A DNA stretch of 64,000 nt, taken from positions 1-64,000 of the forward strand of contig NZ_JAJUBC010000004.1 in NCBI RefSeq assembly GCF_028683095.1, given 5' to 3'. The number at the start of each line of letters is the position of its first letter. Within the stretch, counting starts at the first letter, position 1. The notes under the pieces were generated by a model. That model ran no database searches, was not told the origin of the DNA, and saw nothing but the letters and a program-made list of their open reading frames with translations. Source of the stretch: Enterovibrio gelatinilyticus. GTDB lineage: Bacteria; Pseudomonadota; Gammaproteobacteria; Enterobacterales; Vibrionaceae. A program made the translations under genes and the position numbers. Shown here in pieces: positions 17,113 through 26,956 of this stretch.

Positions 17113-18477
17113 TTATCCCAGAACAAACTTGTTACATATGCGAGCCGCATAACGTCCAGAAAATAATAGTAACATCAAGGTCAGTACCCAAAACGACATC
17201 ATATTCTCTAAGAAACCAAACACCTGATTGTTAGCTGGAAGGTATAAAAACATCAGTGCAAACAACGGAAGGAGCAATTTTGCAACAAAATTCCCCTTAA
17301 ATAGTGCCGCATTCACCACTTTCGAGAAGTAAAAACCGAGTGCAAGCATCACAAAAGTGACACCGTAGAATGAAACATCGTTGGCAAAGTAGCTGTAAGC
17401 TGAGTGCCAATATACATTTTCATCCCATCTATCAGTGATTTTTCGTTGATATGTTCTTTCTCGAACATCAAAACCTAGATAATCTTCGAATACACGTTGT
17501 AGAAAAACGGAATGACCTACACCATAAGTCGAATCAAAAGGTTCATCTAGTGATATGGACATCCCTTTGTAACCTTGACTAATGTAAACCGCTATTTTTT
17601 CATAGAAGTCATAAGCCACACCTTTGTACTCACCTACTTCTCGCTCAAAAGTTACATTATTTGCAGCTAAATAGTCGAAATTTGCTGGTGTTTCTTCTTT
17701 AACGACAACCGCATAAAGGTTAGCCCCTGACTTTACTGCATAAAACTGCCAAAAAGAAAAAGCGAACATGAAAACCAATGACAAAATTACGCCTTTTCTT
17801 TTCATCAGTCCCTTTAAACCGCCATCTTCTTTTTCATCAGACATAAATATAACAAAAAGACAAACAGAGATAGTGAAGAAGTAGGAAAAATTAATTGAAC
17901 TCAAGCTCATTGCTGTCCCAGCGAGTAGAGGGATCAGTGCAACAAGAATGCCTGCAGTTCTCTCCTTAAAGCTCAAACTTGTCCACCTAAATATAATAAT
18001 TGGCAATAAACAGTACTTAAATATCCCAAAAAAGATCGTTAGTGCAGTTAGATACTTATTTCCCTTGTACTCGCCTGATAGTAACTTCTCTGCATACAGG
18101 TTTCTTGACTGAGCAGGATCCCATATTCCCAACCTGATGCTTTCAACAAACCCTGTTGGTATTAATGAATCCGACATTGTTATATTTTTAAAGAAAATCA
18201 CACTTCCAATTAAAGCAAAGAAAACAATTAACCAGTAATATTTCCCAGCAAGTAAAGAGTAATCAACTCTCGCATGCGAATCAATAGGCCTAACTTTTTC
18301 TCTCTTAAGGTTCCATATGTATCCTGCTATAAATGCACAGTGATATAAGAAAATAAAAATTAAGAGTTCGGTTTCATTCCCGAAATTCCAATTAACCGGC
18401 CCATCGACGGCTAGATATACGGTAAAAAGCAAATATATTTCCACAAGCAGGAGTGGCACTACATTCTTTAACTTCAT
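17113..18477 (-). CDS. Wzy-like O-unit polymerase
   Basis: 454 residues, with about eleven transmembrane segments and one large periplasmic loop around residues 245-360. No recognisable catalytic motif, which is normal for Wzy proteins. Low sequence conservation and position among glycosyltransferase genes support a repeat-unit polymerase. The start at ATG 18477 leaves a ten-base gap from the upstream gene, with AGGGAT nearby; an in-frame ATG 30 bases earlier would overlap that gene. An oligosaccharide-repeat transferase of another kind is possible. Confidence 0.65.
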   Translation of the reverse strand: MKLKNVVPLLLVEIYLLFTVYLAVDGPVNWNFGNETELLIFIFLYHCAFIAGYIWNLKREKVRPIDSHARVDYSLLAGKYYWLIVFFALIGSVIFFKNITMSDSLIPTGFVESIRLGIWDPAQSRNLYAEKLLSGEYKGNKYLTALTIFFGIFKYCLLPIIIFRWTSLSFKERTAGILVALIPLLAGTAMSLSSINFSYFFTISVCLFVIFMSDEKEDGGLKGLMKRKGVILSLVFMFAFSFWQFYAVKSGANLYAVVVKEETPANFDYLAANNVTFEREVGEYKGVAYDFYEKIAVYISQGYKGMSISLDEPFDSTYGVGHSVFLQRVFEDYLGFDVRERTYQRKITDRWDENVYWHSAYSYFANDVSFYGVTFVMLALGFYFSKVVNAALFKGNFVAKLLLPLFALMFLYLPANNQVFGFLENMMSFWVLTLMLLLFSGRYAARICNKFVLG

Positions 18478-18487
18478 GTTGTTATCC

Positions 18488-19480
18488 CTAACTTTTCCAT
18501 ACTTCATTGAACTTCATAACTCGATCTTTTATCAACGCGTAATGTGTAGCATGTTTTCCCTCATTTAATTTTAGATCATTTAGTTCTCGCATAATGACTG
18601 GGGATTTAAATATCACCCTAACAAGATACAGATAGTAGCTAAAATTTAATAGCTTGCCTGCAAGGCCACCTCTTTTATAGCAAGATAGTCTATTCCTTAA
18701 AATAAATTTACCTAGATAGCTTTCGTCTAAGCTCTCAAGATATTTAAAGACATTTTCCTTGTCTATATTATATTTTTCGTTATCTACCAAATATATCGAA
18801 CCAGGCGTACGCCTGTAGTAAATGTACACCTTACCAACTGTCTTAAACTTGATGTCTTTATAATTGGATGAAAGATGGGCCATCATAGGGAAATCTTCAG
18901 TAACACGAAACTTTCGGATAAAATCAAACGTATCTGAATCTTTGATAAAACAATTTCTGTAAATCAAGCTTGGCGTATTGATAACATTTATGTTCTTTAA
19001 TTTTGAGAAAAAACTCTCTTTCTCATAGATATGCTGAGTTGCAAGCATATGAAACATTAGTGAATTTGACTTACTAAGAACACCATCAATTAACAATAGC
19101 GGCATTCCAGTAACAAAGTCACAGTCATTCAACCATTCAGCTTCCTGAAAAATATTTTCGTACGAGTAAACATCATCGCCCGCTAATAGCTTAAACGGCT
19201 CATTGCCTATATGCTCCCACATACTCGTAAAGCTAAAACCAACACCACGATTTATGCCGTCGCCTAGAATAATGCACTCTATAAACAAGTCTTTGTTCTG
19301 ATTAATCCAATTGTTAATCTTAATCAAACTATCGTCTTTCGAGCCATCGTCGGAAATTACAAGCTTAACATTCTTGTTTTTCCCGTATTGCTCCACCTGG
19401 TATTTTATACTTTCTAAATGTTCTATTATGTACTGTGAATGGTTGTAAACCAACACAGAAAACGTGAAGTCAATAATCAT
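18488..19480 (-). CDS. glycosyltransferase family 2
   Basis: 330 residues. GT2 opening FTFSVLVYNHSQYIIEHLESI, then LVISDDGSKDDSL near residue 42 and LLAGDDVY near residue 95 as the acidic metal motif. The C-terminal third is basic and lacks membrane helices, so the enzyme is cytoplasmic and membrane-associated. It overlaps the preceding transferase gene by four bases. It probably adds one O-unit sugar; which one is unknown. Confidence 0.8.
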   Translation of the reverse strand: MIIDFTFSVLVYNHSQYIIEHLESIKYQVEQYGKNKNVKLVISDDGSKDDSLIKINNWINQNKDLFIECIILGDGINRGVGFSFTSMWEHIGNEPFKLLAGDDVYSYENIFQEAEWLNDCDFVTGMPLLLIDGVLSKSNSLMFHMLATQHIYEKESFFSKLKNINVINTPSLIYRNCFIKDSDTFDFIRKFRVTEDFPMMAHLSSNYKDIKFKTVGKVYIYYRRTPGSIYLVDNEKYNIDKENVFKYLESLDESYLGKFILRNRLSCYKRGGLAGKLLNFSYYLYLVRVIFKSPVIMRELNDLKLNEGKHATHYALIKDRVMKFNEVWKS

Positions 19481-20358
19481 TGAAAAGTTCGTTTTATTTT
19501 TTGTAAGACAGCCCTTAATAGGGGCAACATTGCTTTGAAGCCAACCATTTCAAAACCTAACCTGATGAATTTCACCTTCCAACCAAGGCTATATTTCCCC
19601 TCAGAAAGCGATTCACTTGCAAAACCTCGAACTGAGGAATCTAGAGATAAGTTATATTTTTTTATCGCAGGAATAATAACTTTCTCCACCCACTTACCTC
19701 TTCGAATGGCGCCACCTAATTGATATTGATAAACAAAAACGTCTTCTTTATCAGGAGTGGCACAATAAAATTCGTATTTATCCCCATAAGCTCTCGCACT
19801 CCCAAAAAACTCCCAAGCCCAAGGATTATCAATAGTACCTGTCATTTCCTGCAGAATTTTTTTGCGCCAAAGTGCAGGGCACGAATTCACCTTATAATCG
19901 GTAGTTCTACCCAATTTATAGAATTCATCGAAAGATTCAATTTGAGTGGTTGGTATATTGTTAAAGTAGAAAACACCAATATTTTCGTTTCTTTTCATCA
20001 AGTCCAAGCAACGAAGAATTTTTTCAACGTTAACTCGGTCTTCAAGAATAAAGTCATCAAACAGAGTTATAACAAATTCATGCTCTACATGATTTAAGAC
20101 GTTGAGAAGTTTCTCGCCCCATTGAGGATTACTTAGATCACCATTAAAGTTCAAATCGTCTATATTTAAGTCACCAAATGACGTTGTCTTTGTTTCAGTA
20201 TTTAAAATAATTCTCAGACTACATCCAGGCCAATGCTCTGACAATGCTGAGAAAAACATCTCCCACACATCTTCATAGGCATCACAAGATTGAATAACTA
20301 AAACACAAGAATCAGATATTACCTTGTTTAGCTCTATGACTTGTTTTTCGCTAAGCAT
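19477..20358 (-). CDS. probable GT-A-fold glycosyltransferase
   Basis: 293 residues. After an N-terminal strand VLVIQSCDAYEDVW comes a GT-A-like core with FVITLFDDFIL near residue 95, a DxD-like acidic cluster, and NPWAWEFF. This resembles uncharacterised O-antigen transferases, but I cannot name a CAZy family. I choose ATG 20356-20358, inside the end of the ABC-transporter gene, because AGGGAG precedes it; the ATG 27 bases upstream has no ribosome site. It presumably adds an O-unit residue such as Fuc3NAc. Confidence 0.65.
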   Translation of the reverse strand: MLSEKQVIELNKVISDSCVLVIQSCDAYEDVWEMFFSALSEHWPGCSLRIILNTETKTTSFGDLNIDDLNFNGDLSNPQWGEKLLNVLNHVEHEFVITLFDDFILEDRVNVEKILRCLDLMKRNENIGVFYFNNIPTTQIESFDEFYKLGRTTDYKVNSCPALWRKKILQEMTGTIDNPWAWEFFGSARAYGDKYEFYCATPDKEDVFVYQYQLGGAIRRGKWVEKVIIPAIKKYNLSLDSSVRGFASESLSEGKYSLGWKVKFIRLGFEMVGFKAMLPLLRAVLQKIKRTFQ

Positions 20359-22162
20359 GTTTCGCCATCTCCCTAAATAATTCATTACGAGAAATGAGCT
20401 CTTGATACGTTCCTGAATCGGTAACTGTACCCTGCTCTAAAAAATATATCATATCGCAGTTTTCGACGGTTTTAAGTCGATGCGCTATCATTATTATCGT
20501 TTTACTTCCACTAAAGTCATTGATAGCTTCCATGATCAATCTCTCTGTTATGCCATCCAATGCACTAGTAGCTTCGTCAAATACAAGAACTGATGAGTCT
20601 TGATATAGTGCTCTGGCAATACCCACTCTCTGACGCTGTCCGCCGGATAGCTGCACACCCCGCTCCCCAACTTTTGTGTGAACTCCTTGCGGCAGTTGTG
20701 ATGCTAGTTCTTCTAATCTGGCAAGCTTCAATGCTTGGCTTACACGCCGATAGTCAATTTCAGTTTCAAGTAGCCCAAAAGCGACATTCTCCGCAATTGT
20801 TCCTTCGCTGAGGAAAATGGTTTGTGGCACATAGCCAATCACATTCTGCCAAGCACGTACTTCAGTTGATTCGATCGCCTCTCCATCGACTACTAACTTT
20901 CCTGAGTCTGCCTCAATTAAGCCAAGTAAAATGTCAATTGCAGTGGATTTCCCCGATCCTGAAGAACCAACGATGCCAATGGTTTGATTGACAGGAAATA
21001 CCATATTCAGATTGGAAAGCGCCTTCGTTTCTTTATTTGGGTATGAAAAATCGATATTGCTCAGCGCAATTATTGAACCAGGTTCTATGCGCTTGATTGA
21101 ACACCCTGCGTCTTGTTGAATGTTTTCTCTTTCGCTTAACTGTGATGCAATCAGTTCTGGTCGAATTTCTTCAAAAGCAGCGATGTTACCTTTGATCAAA
21201 GCAATACTTGCGTATATTTGCTGAACCGCAGGAAGGAGCTTAAGGCCAGCCAATGCATAGACCGCAAGTAGGGGAAGTATCGCACTTAGGTTCCCATCAT
21301 GCGTTTTAATCAGCGCTAGAATAAGACCTATCATTGCTCCAAATGCGATGAATTCCATCAAATAACGGGGAACTAAACTTAGTGCATTATTTTGCCCATT
21401 TGCTTCAGCAAACTTTACGCCGCTTTCTTCGAAGTGATCAATGAAATTTTTACTTCTGTTTAGAAGCAAAACATCTCTAATACCCCCAAACCCTTCATTC
21501 ATCAATCGAAAACGATGTACGGAGGTTGCTGATATATCCTCGCCATTTTTCTTTAGACGCGCTTTGATCGTGCGATACAATGCAACATAGGCGATAACAA
21601 ATATAAAAAATCCAGACAATGCAACAATCGGGTTATAAGCAAAGATTGCAACAACGATAGTAATTGCCAGCACAATCCTTGCATTCATTTGGATAAGTGG
21701 CAATATTACTTGACTTGTTATACGAATTGATTCGGTCGATACTTGTTTAATAAACTGAGCACTGCTACCGCTTGAGTGAAATAACCAGTTTTGACGTAGA
21801 TAATGGCGGTATAGACGGTCAGATATTTCAGTACCTACTTTGAAAGCAAATATTGATATGAGCCAAGTAGTCACCATCGATACAGCTGACGCTAGTCCTA
21901 AAGCAATCAACACGCCAACACCAAGCAGAAAAAGAAAATCATAAGGATTTTCTGAACCCATGTAGCTATACAATGATGAGAGAATACTGTTCTTCTCTAT
22001 CAACGATATATCACCAACAAGCGCCATGAATGGCCCGATAGATGCGATACCCACCACCTCCATGATGGCCATTGCTACTACCAATATCTGAAGTAAATAG
22101 AACTTCTTCCTTTGGCTAGGTGTTAATAAGGAAAAAAGTTCCTTAACTAGCTTTAACATCAT
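20351..22162 (-). CDS. PglK-like ABC-type lipid-linked oligosaccharide flippase
   Basis: 603 residues, a half-transporter. Six transmembrane helices occupy the first 320 residues. The ATPase domain has Walker [10 protein letters not shown], signature [15 protein letters not shown] and Walker [12 protein letters not shown], with a switch His in MIAHRL. MsbA/PglK-type exporters of this size flip undecaprenyl-diphosphate glycans. No Wzx is visible in the locus, so this is the likely O-unit flippase. It overlaps fdtB by four bases (ATGA). A peptide or lipid A exporter is less likely given the neighbours. Confidence 0.82.
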   Translation of the reverse strand: MMLKLVKELFSLLTPSQRKKFYLLQILVVAMAIMEVVGIASIGPFMALVGDISLIEKNSILSSLYSYMGSENPYDFLFLLGVGVLIALGLASAVSMVTTWLISIFAFKVGTEISDRLYRHYLRQNWLFHSSGSSAQFIKQVSTESIRITSQVILPLIQMNARIVLAITIVVAIFAYNPIVALSGFFIFVIAYVALYRTIKARLKKNGEDISATSVHRFRLMNEGFGGIRDVLLLNRSKNFIDHFEESGVKFAEANGQNNALSLVPRYLMEFIAFGAMIGLILALIKTHDGNLSAILPLLAVYALAGLKLLPAVQQIYASIALIKGNIAAFEEIRPELIASQLSERENIQQDAGCSIKRIEPGSIIALSNIDFSYPNKETKALSNLNMVFPVNQTIGIVGSSGSGKSTAIDILLGLIEADSGKLVVDGEAIESTEVRAWQNVIGYVPQTIFLSEGTIAENVAFGLLETEIDYRRVSQALKLARLEELASQLPQGVHTKVGERGVQLSGGQRQRVGIARALYQDSSVLVFDEATSALDGITERLIMEAINDFSGSKTIIMIAHRLKTVENCDMIYFLEQGTVTDSGTYQELISRNELFREMAKHA

Positions 22163-23259
22163 TCATATCCATTGATTTTTTCTATGATGTATGAAATATC
22201 TTCATCAGTAAGTGTCGGATCAATAGGAAGGCTAAGCACTTCATTATGTATCCTTTCTGTCAGAGGAAGACCTATATCTTTAAGTTCTGAATATGCATTT
22301 TGTTTATGAGGAGGCGTCGGATAATGAATAACTGTTTGAATCTCATTCTCAAGCAAATATTCACTAAAGCGATCACGTTCTTCTGTCCTCACTACGAAAA
22401 GGTGAAAAACGTGATTTTCTATATCATCCCAAATAGGAAGTGAAATTCGGTTATTCTTAATTTCATTGCTATATCTTGTCGCGATTTTTCGGCGTATTGC
22501 GGTTTCGCTTTCCAGATATTTCAACTTGACGCGCAACATTGCTGCTTGAATTTCATCAAGGCGAGAATTAACGCCTTTAAACTCATTTTCATACTTGCGA
22601 TGTGACCCATAATTTCGAAGCGCCAGTAATGTATTTGCAAGCTCTTCATTATTAGTGGTAATTGCTCCACCATCGCCTAATGCACCTAAGTTTTTACCTG
22701 GGTAGAAACTAAATCCGGCTGCATCTCCCCAATTCCCAGCCTTCTTACCAAGAATCTCTGCACCATGCGCTTGTGCACAGTCTTCAAGGATGAGTAGATT
22801 GTGTTTTTTGGCGATGTCACAAAGTTCAACCATAGGGCTGATTAAACCATATAGATGCACAGGCAATATTATTTTAGTTTTACTTGTAATCGCCTTTTCT
22901 ACATTGACAGCATTTAAGTTGTAAGTCTGCTCGTTGGGTTCTAGCAACACAGGAACAAGATTGTTCTCAGTAATCGAAAGTATAGACGCAATGTATGTAT
23001 TTGCAGGAACGATGACCTCATCACCGTCATTCAAATATCCCAATTCTTTCCAGGCCCTCAATACAAGAGTGAGTGCATCCAATCCGTTTGCCACGCCTAT
23101 GGCATACTTAGTGCCACAACACTCTGCAAATTCTCTTTCAAACTCAGTAACTTCTTTACCTAGAATGTACCATCCTGAATCAATGACTCGGGTACACACT
23201 TCAACTAACTCATCTCTATACTGTGCATTTATGGTTTGAAGGTCTAAAAACTTTAGCAT
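22159..23259 (-). CDS. fdtB: dTDP-3-amino-3,6-dideoxyhexose transaminase (FdtB/QdtB)
   Basis: 366 residues of the PLP-dependent DegT/DnrJ family: [14 protein letters not shown] start, [33 protein letters not shown] and [16 protein letters not shown] with the PLP lysine near residue 185. It aminates the 3-keto sugar made by FdtA. It lies one base after the acetyltransferase gene in the order fdtA-fdtC-fdtB. Whether the product is Fuc3N or Qui3N depends on FdtA stereochemistry, which I cannot read with certainty. Confidence 0.88.
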   Translation of the reverse strand: MLKFLDLQTINAQYRDELVEVCTRVIDSGWYILGKEVTEFEREFAECCGTKYAIGVANGLDALTLVLRAWKELGYLNDGDEVIVPANTYIASILSITENNLVPVLLEPNEQTYNLNAVNVEKAITSKTKIILPVHLYGLISPMVELCDIAKKHNLLILEDCAQAHGAEILGKKAGNWGDAAGFSFYPGKNLGALGDGGAITTNNEELANTLLALRNYGSHRKYENEFKGVNSRLDEIQAAMLRVKLKYLESETAIRRKIATRYSNEIKNNRISLPIWDDIENHVFHLFVVRTEERDRFSEYLLENEIQTVIHYPTPPHKQNAYSELKDIGLPLTERIHNEVLSLPIDPTLTDEDISYIIEKINGYE

Positions 23260-23260
23260 T

Positions 23261-23722
23261 TTAATTCTCTATATATCTTACGATTTTAGCTGGATTACCC
23301 ACTACTATTGCGTTATCTGGCACATCTTTTGTGACCACTGAACCTGCACCAACTAACGCATTTTCGCCAACAGTAATACCTGGTAAAATTGTTGTATTGG
23401 CTCCTAATGACGCGTTTTTCTTTATCAATATTCGAGAGAATGCTGCTGGATATATTTTAGAACGAGGAAATTTGTCATTAGTGAATGTTACACTAGGCCC
23501 AATGAAAACATTATCTTCTAGTGTGGTTCCATCCCATATATACACACCACACTTTATCGTCACTTCATCACCAATCATGACATCATTTTCAATAAAGGTA
23601 TGGGCGCAAATATTACAGTTAGACCCTATTTTTGCACCTTTTAATACCACAGAAAATTGCCAAATAGTAGTTCCTTCCCCAATATTGTCTGTGCTCACAT
23701 CACTCAATTCATGTATCATCAT
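23261..23722 (-). CDS. fdtC: dTDP-3-amino-3,6-dideoxyhexose N-acetyltransferase (FdtC/QdtC)
   Basis: 153 residues, a left-handed beta-helix acyltransferase built from hexapeptide repeats ([53 protein letters not shown]). It acetylates the 3-amino group using acetyl-CoA. Its start overlaps the end of fdtA by 14 bases; an ATG three bases further in is equally possible. Confidence 0.87.
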   Translation of the reverse strand: MMIHELSDVSTDNIGEGTTIWQFSVVLKGAKIGSNCNICAHTFIENDVMIGDEVTIKCGVYIWDGTTLEDNVFIGPSVTFTNDKFPRSKIYPAAFSRILIKKNASLGANTTILPGITVGENALVGAGSVVTKDVPDNAIVVGNPAKIVRYIEN

Positions 23723-24119
23723 TTTTTACAGCTCCGACAAAATCATCATAATCACGAATGTAGTCAAGTTCGTCATAGTTATCACTTGCTAATACCATTA
23801 AAATGCAATCGTTTGTAAAGTCATACATTTCATGCCACTGCATTGGTTCAATCATTAGTCCTTTTGTTGGAGAATCTAGTGTTACTTCGACTTTCTCAAT
23901 GCCATTATCCATCAAAACCACACAACTTCCCTTCAAACAAACCGCAGTTTGCCTTAGTGTGAAATGTGCATGATAACCTCTAGGCACTCCTGGCGAAGTA
24001 TCATATATATAATATGTTCGCTTAATTTCAAATGGAATATTCCCATTACTTTCAAGCGAAACCAATTGCCCTCGCTCATCACCAAGTGTTTTGAATTTTA
24101 TTATATTTACAAAACTCAT
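23709..24119 (-). CDS. fdtA: dTDP-4-keto-6-deoxyglucose 3,4-ketoisomerase (FdtA/QdtA)
   Basis: 136 residues, a compact WxcM-like cupin with [22 protein letters not shown] and [11 protein letters not shown], giving the histidines of the active site. It moves the keto group from C4 to C3 of the RmlB product, opening the 3-amino branch. It overlaps rmlA by four bases. Together with rmlBA, fdtC and fdtB it completes dTDP-Fuc3NAc or dTDP-Qui3NAc. Confidence 0.88.
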   Translation of the reverse strand: MSFVNIIKFKTLGDERGQLVSLESNGNIPFEIKRTYYIYDTSPGVPRGYHAHFTLRQTAVCLKGSCVVLMDNGIEKVEVTLDSPTKGLMIEPMQWHEMYDFTNDCILMVLASDNYDELDYIRDYDDFVGAVKNDDT

Positions 24120-24988
24120 AATCTACCTTTCAATAATGAAAGCAAATATTGCCCATAGCCATTTTTTTTCATGCTTTCTGCAATAAATTTGACTTCACAA
24201 TCACTCAACCACTTATTTCGCCATGCAATCTCTTCTAAACAAGCAATTTTGAATCCCTGACGTTTTTCGATTGTTTCAACAAACGTAGCCGCTTCCAATA
24301 GGCTGTCATGGGTGCCAGTATCCAGCCATGCAAAGCCGCGACCTAACAGTTCAACCGAAAGTTCATCGTTTTTCAGATACTCTTGATTGACTGATGTAAT
24401 CTCAAGCTCTCCTCGGTCAGACGGCTTGACGTTTTTCGCAATATCTACTACTTGGTTGTCATAGAAATACAAACCCGTTACAGCGTAATCCGAACGGGGA
24501 GCGTCTGGCTTTTCTTCAATTGAAACCGCATTGAAATTATCGTCAAATTCCACCACACCAAAGCGCTCGGGATCTTTCACTTGATAACCAAATACTCTGG
24601 CACCTTTCTCAATTTTTGCTGCTTCGAGTAGCTTCGGTGAAAAACCTTGCCCCCAGAAAATATTGTCGCCCAACACGAGACAAACTGAATCATCACCTAT
24701 GAATGTTTCACCAATGATGAATGCTTGCGCTAGGCCATCAGGGGATGGCTGTTCTGCATATTCAATATCAATACCAAATTGAGATCCATCACCTAACAAT
24801 CTGACGAAGCTATCTATATCTTCAGGTGTAGTAATTATTAGTACTTCTCTTATCCCTGCCAGCATAAGTACTGACAGCGGATAATAAATCATTGGCTTGT
24901 CATAAACAGGTAGAAGTTGCTTAGAAATGCCGCGCGTAATCGGATATAGACGCGTGCCAGATCCACCAGCGAGAATGATGCCTTTCAT
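24116..24988 (-). CDS. rmlA: glucose-1-phosphate thymidylyltransferase
   Basis: 290 residues, the standard RmlA length. [16 protein letters not shown] holds the nucleotide loop, followed by [25 protein letters not shown] and EEKP. It makes dTDP-glucose from dTTP and glucose 1-phosphate. No rmlC or rmlD is present, so the pathway is not for rhamnose but feeds the fdt genes and wecE. Confidence 0.95.
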   Translation of the reverse strand: MKGIILAGGSGTRLYPITRGISKQLLPVYDKPMIYYPLSVLMLAGIREVLIITTPEDIDSFVRLLGDGSQFGIDIEYAEQPSPDGLAQAFIIGETFIGDDSVCLVLGDNIFWGQGFSPKLLEAAKIEKGARVFGYQVKDPERFGVVEFDDNFNAVSIEEKPDAPRSDYAVTGLYFYDNQVVDIAKNVKPSDRGELEITSVNQEYLKNDELSVELLGRGFAWLDTGTHDSLLEAATFVETIEKRQGFKIACLEEIAWRNKWLSDCEVKFIAESMKKNGYGQYLLSLLKGRL

Positions 24989-25058
24989 AGAATTAAGACC
25001 CTAAATGTTGATAGCTTCAGGCTTACGTGAAAGCCATGATGAAAAAGAAGATGCTAAT

Positions 25059-26120
25059 TTAGTTTGAACCAAGGCGCTCTCGGGTATATGAACCATCTAG
25101 TACGCGTGACCACCAATCTTGGTTGTTCAAGTACCATTCCACAGTCTTTCTAATACCTGACTCGAAAGTCTCTTCTGGTTCCCAGCCCAGTTCTCGTCCA
25201 ATCTTCGTTGCATCAATGGCATAACGTACATCATGACCAGGGCGATCTTTCACATAGGTAATCAGTTTTTTGTAGTGTTCTACATTATCTGGTTTGTTGG
25301 GACGAAGCTCTTCAAGTAGTGTACAAATGCTTTGTACTACTTCGATGTTTGCTTTTTCATTATGACCACCAATGTTATAGGTCTCTCCAACAACACCTTC
25401 AGTGACAACTTTGTACAAAGCACGAGCATGGTCTTCAACATACAACCAGTCACGAATCTGCATTCCATCACCGTAGACAGGCAATGCTTTTCCTTCTAAC
25501 GCATTAAGAATCATCAGAGGAATTAGCTTCTCAGGGAAGTGGTATGGACCATAGTTGTTAGAGCAGTTTGTCACAAGCGTCGGCAAGCCATAAGTTCTCA
25601 GCCAAGATCGAACTAAGTGATCACTAGATGCTTTAGATGCAGAGTAGGGGCTAGATGGCTCATAAGAAGTCTCTTCGGTGAAGAGCTCATCCGTACCTTC
25701 CAAGTCACCATAAACTTCGTCGGTTGAAATATGGTGGAATCGAAACGCTTCTTTTCGCTCAACACAGAGTTGGTTCCAGTAACTTCTTGTAGCCTCAAGT
25801 AATACATATGTACCAACGATATTGGTCTCGATAAATGCTGCGGGTCCATCTATTGAGCGGTCTACGTGAGATTCGGCAGCCAAATGCATAACAGCGTCAG
25901 GTTGGTGTTCTTCAAAAATTCGAGTGAGTGCTTCTCTGTCACAAATGTCAACTTGCTCGAACACATATCGTTCATTGCCGCTGACTTCGGTCAGTGATTC
26001 CAGGTTGCCGGCATAGGTCAATTTGTCCAAATTGACTACGCTATCTTGAGTGTTGTTAATGATGTGACGTACAACTGCCGAACCAATAAATCCTGCACCG
26101 CCGGTGACGAGTATTTTCAT
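25059..26120 (-). CDS. rmlB: dTDP-glucose 4,6-dehydratase
   Basis: 353 residues. [15 protein letters not shown] binds [18 protein letters not shown] and [11 protein letters not shown] follow, and the catalytic YSASK is near residue 160. It is the first gene of the 22-gene operon, just downstream of the ops element. Its product, dTDP-4-keto-6-deoxyglucose, is the shared precursor for FdtA (3-amino sugar) and WecE (4-amino sugar), both encoded downstream. Confidence 0.95.
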   Translation of the reverse strand: MKILVTGGAGFIGSAVVRHIINNTQDSVVNLDKLTYAGNLESLTEVSGNERYVFEQVDICDREALTRIFEEHQPDAVMHLAAESHVDRSIDGPAAFIETNIVGTYVLLEATRSYWNQLCVERKEAFRFHHISTDEVYGDLEGTDELFTEETSYEPSSPYSASKASSDHLVRSWLRTYGLPTLVTNCSNNYGPYHFPEKLIPLMILNALEGKALPVYGDGMQIRDWLYVEDHARALYKVVTEGVVGETYNIGGHNEKANIEVVQSICTLLEELRPNKPDNVEHYKKLITYVKDRPGHDVRYAIDATKIGRELGWEPEETFESGIRKTVEWYLNNQDWWSRVLDGSYTRERLGSN

Positions 26121-26158
26121 TCTCTAACTCTTTTTCAAATCAAATTTTTTTAAGTTAA

Positions 26159-26193
26159 AACGCTACCGCCCTTAGGTGTCGTTCCCAAAGCAC
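26159..26193 (-). promoter_or_regulatory. ops element within a JUMPstart-like leader
   Basis: On the minus strand the leader reads GTGCTTTGG (26185-26193), then thirteen bases, then GGGCGGTAGCGTT ending at 26159. GGCGGTAGCG is the ops core at which RfaH loads onto paused RNA polymerase in enterobacteria, and GTGCTYTGG followed by ops is the JUMPstart layout. It lies about 40 bases upstream of rmlB and 34 bases after the rfaH stop. No terminator is visible between rfaH and ops, so rfaH may share the transcript. Confidence 0.9.
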
Positions 26194-26226
26194 GCGATAG
26201 CCAGAATTTGTTGTCGAATATTTGTA

Positions 26227-26724
26227 CTACTTCTTCCTCAACACACTGTTTTCAGTAGTTACTTCCACCTGACGATTGAGTAGTTTTATCAACAAGATAG
26301 ATCGCATTTCTCCATCCGCTTCTTTGTAGATAGCGTCTGAACCCTCAAACTGCCCACCCAACACTTCGATTTGGTCACCCGGCTTCAACATGTCATTTAG
26401 CTGCTCGCGCTGTTCATCCGAATCTTCGTGTGCCATTAAGCTCAAAATCAGATCGAACGGAACGGTACAAGGCACAGCTCCATGCCTGACAAAATCCACA
26501 ACACCTCGGGTTGAACGCACTGTGGTATAAGCAATTTTTTCAGGATCAAAGGAAGCAAACACATAGTTTGGAAAGAGGGGTTCGAGCTGCGGGGTTCTTT
26601 TACCGCGACGAATTTTTTCAACCGTCACTTGTGGATAGTAACAGTCGATACCTTGCCGCTTAAGGTGCTGCTCTGCGCGTTGTTGCTCGCTGCGTTTACA
26701 ATAGAGCAGATACCATGAATTCAT
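26227..26724 (-). CDS. rfaH: transcription antitermination protein RfaH
   Basis: 165 residues from ATG 26722-26724: WYLLYCKRSEQQRAEQHLKRQG, the NGN domain with LFPNYVFASF, and a short C-terminal KOW domain from about residue 110 (GDQIEVLGGQFEG). This matches RfaH and not NusG (shorter, with the RfaH-like N-terminus). RfaH stays on RNA polymerase after ops and suppresses pausing and Rho termination in long surface-polysaccharide operons. The neighbouring ops-headed operon is its obvious target. A longer frame upstream exists, but the MNSW start aligns with the family. Confidence 0.92.
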   Translation of the reverse strand: MNSWYLLYCKRSEQQRAEQHLKRQGIDCYYPQVTVEKIRRGKRTPQLEPLFPNYVFASFDPEKIAYTTVRSTRGVVDFVRHGAVPCTVPFDLILSLMAHEDSDEQREQLNDMLKPGDQIEVLGGQFEGSDAIYKEADGEMRSILLIKLLNRQVEVTTENSVLRKK

Positions 26725-26784
26725 TATATTTCTCGCCGATGTCCTAGCTAGCCAATTTGCACCGTCTCTGCGACGCAACTCAAG

Positions 26785-26813
26785 AGTATATTAGGCTGGT
26801 CATCGTGCAGCAA
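26785..26813 (-). promoter_or_regulatory. predicted rfaH promoter
   Basis: TTGCTG (26808-26813) and TATACT (26785-26790) on the minus strand are separated by exactly 17 bases, a good sigma-70 pattern. The start would fall near 26778, giving a leader of about 54 bases before rfaH. Confidence 0.55.
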
Positions 26814-26893
26814 GGGCTGTGCAGCCGACAGCTCAATTTGTCTGCACTAGTTCATAGTTTGAATTGTTGTACGTAGCTTTTTTCAGAAATGCA

Positions 26894-26920
26894 AAATGCC
26901 GCACAATATATGCGGCATTT
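26894..26920 (-). terminator. hairpin terminator after rssB
   Basis: A perfect 10-bp stem (AAATGCCGCA with TGCGGCATTT) with a 7-base loop, 37 bases beyond the rssB stop. The U-tract on the minus strand is short, so termination strength is uncertain. Confidence 0.6.
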
Positions 26921-26956
26921 CGTTTCAAGGGATTTAAGAAGATCTAGATATGGGGA

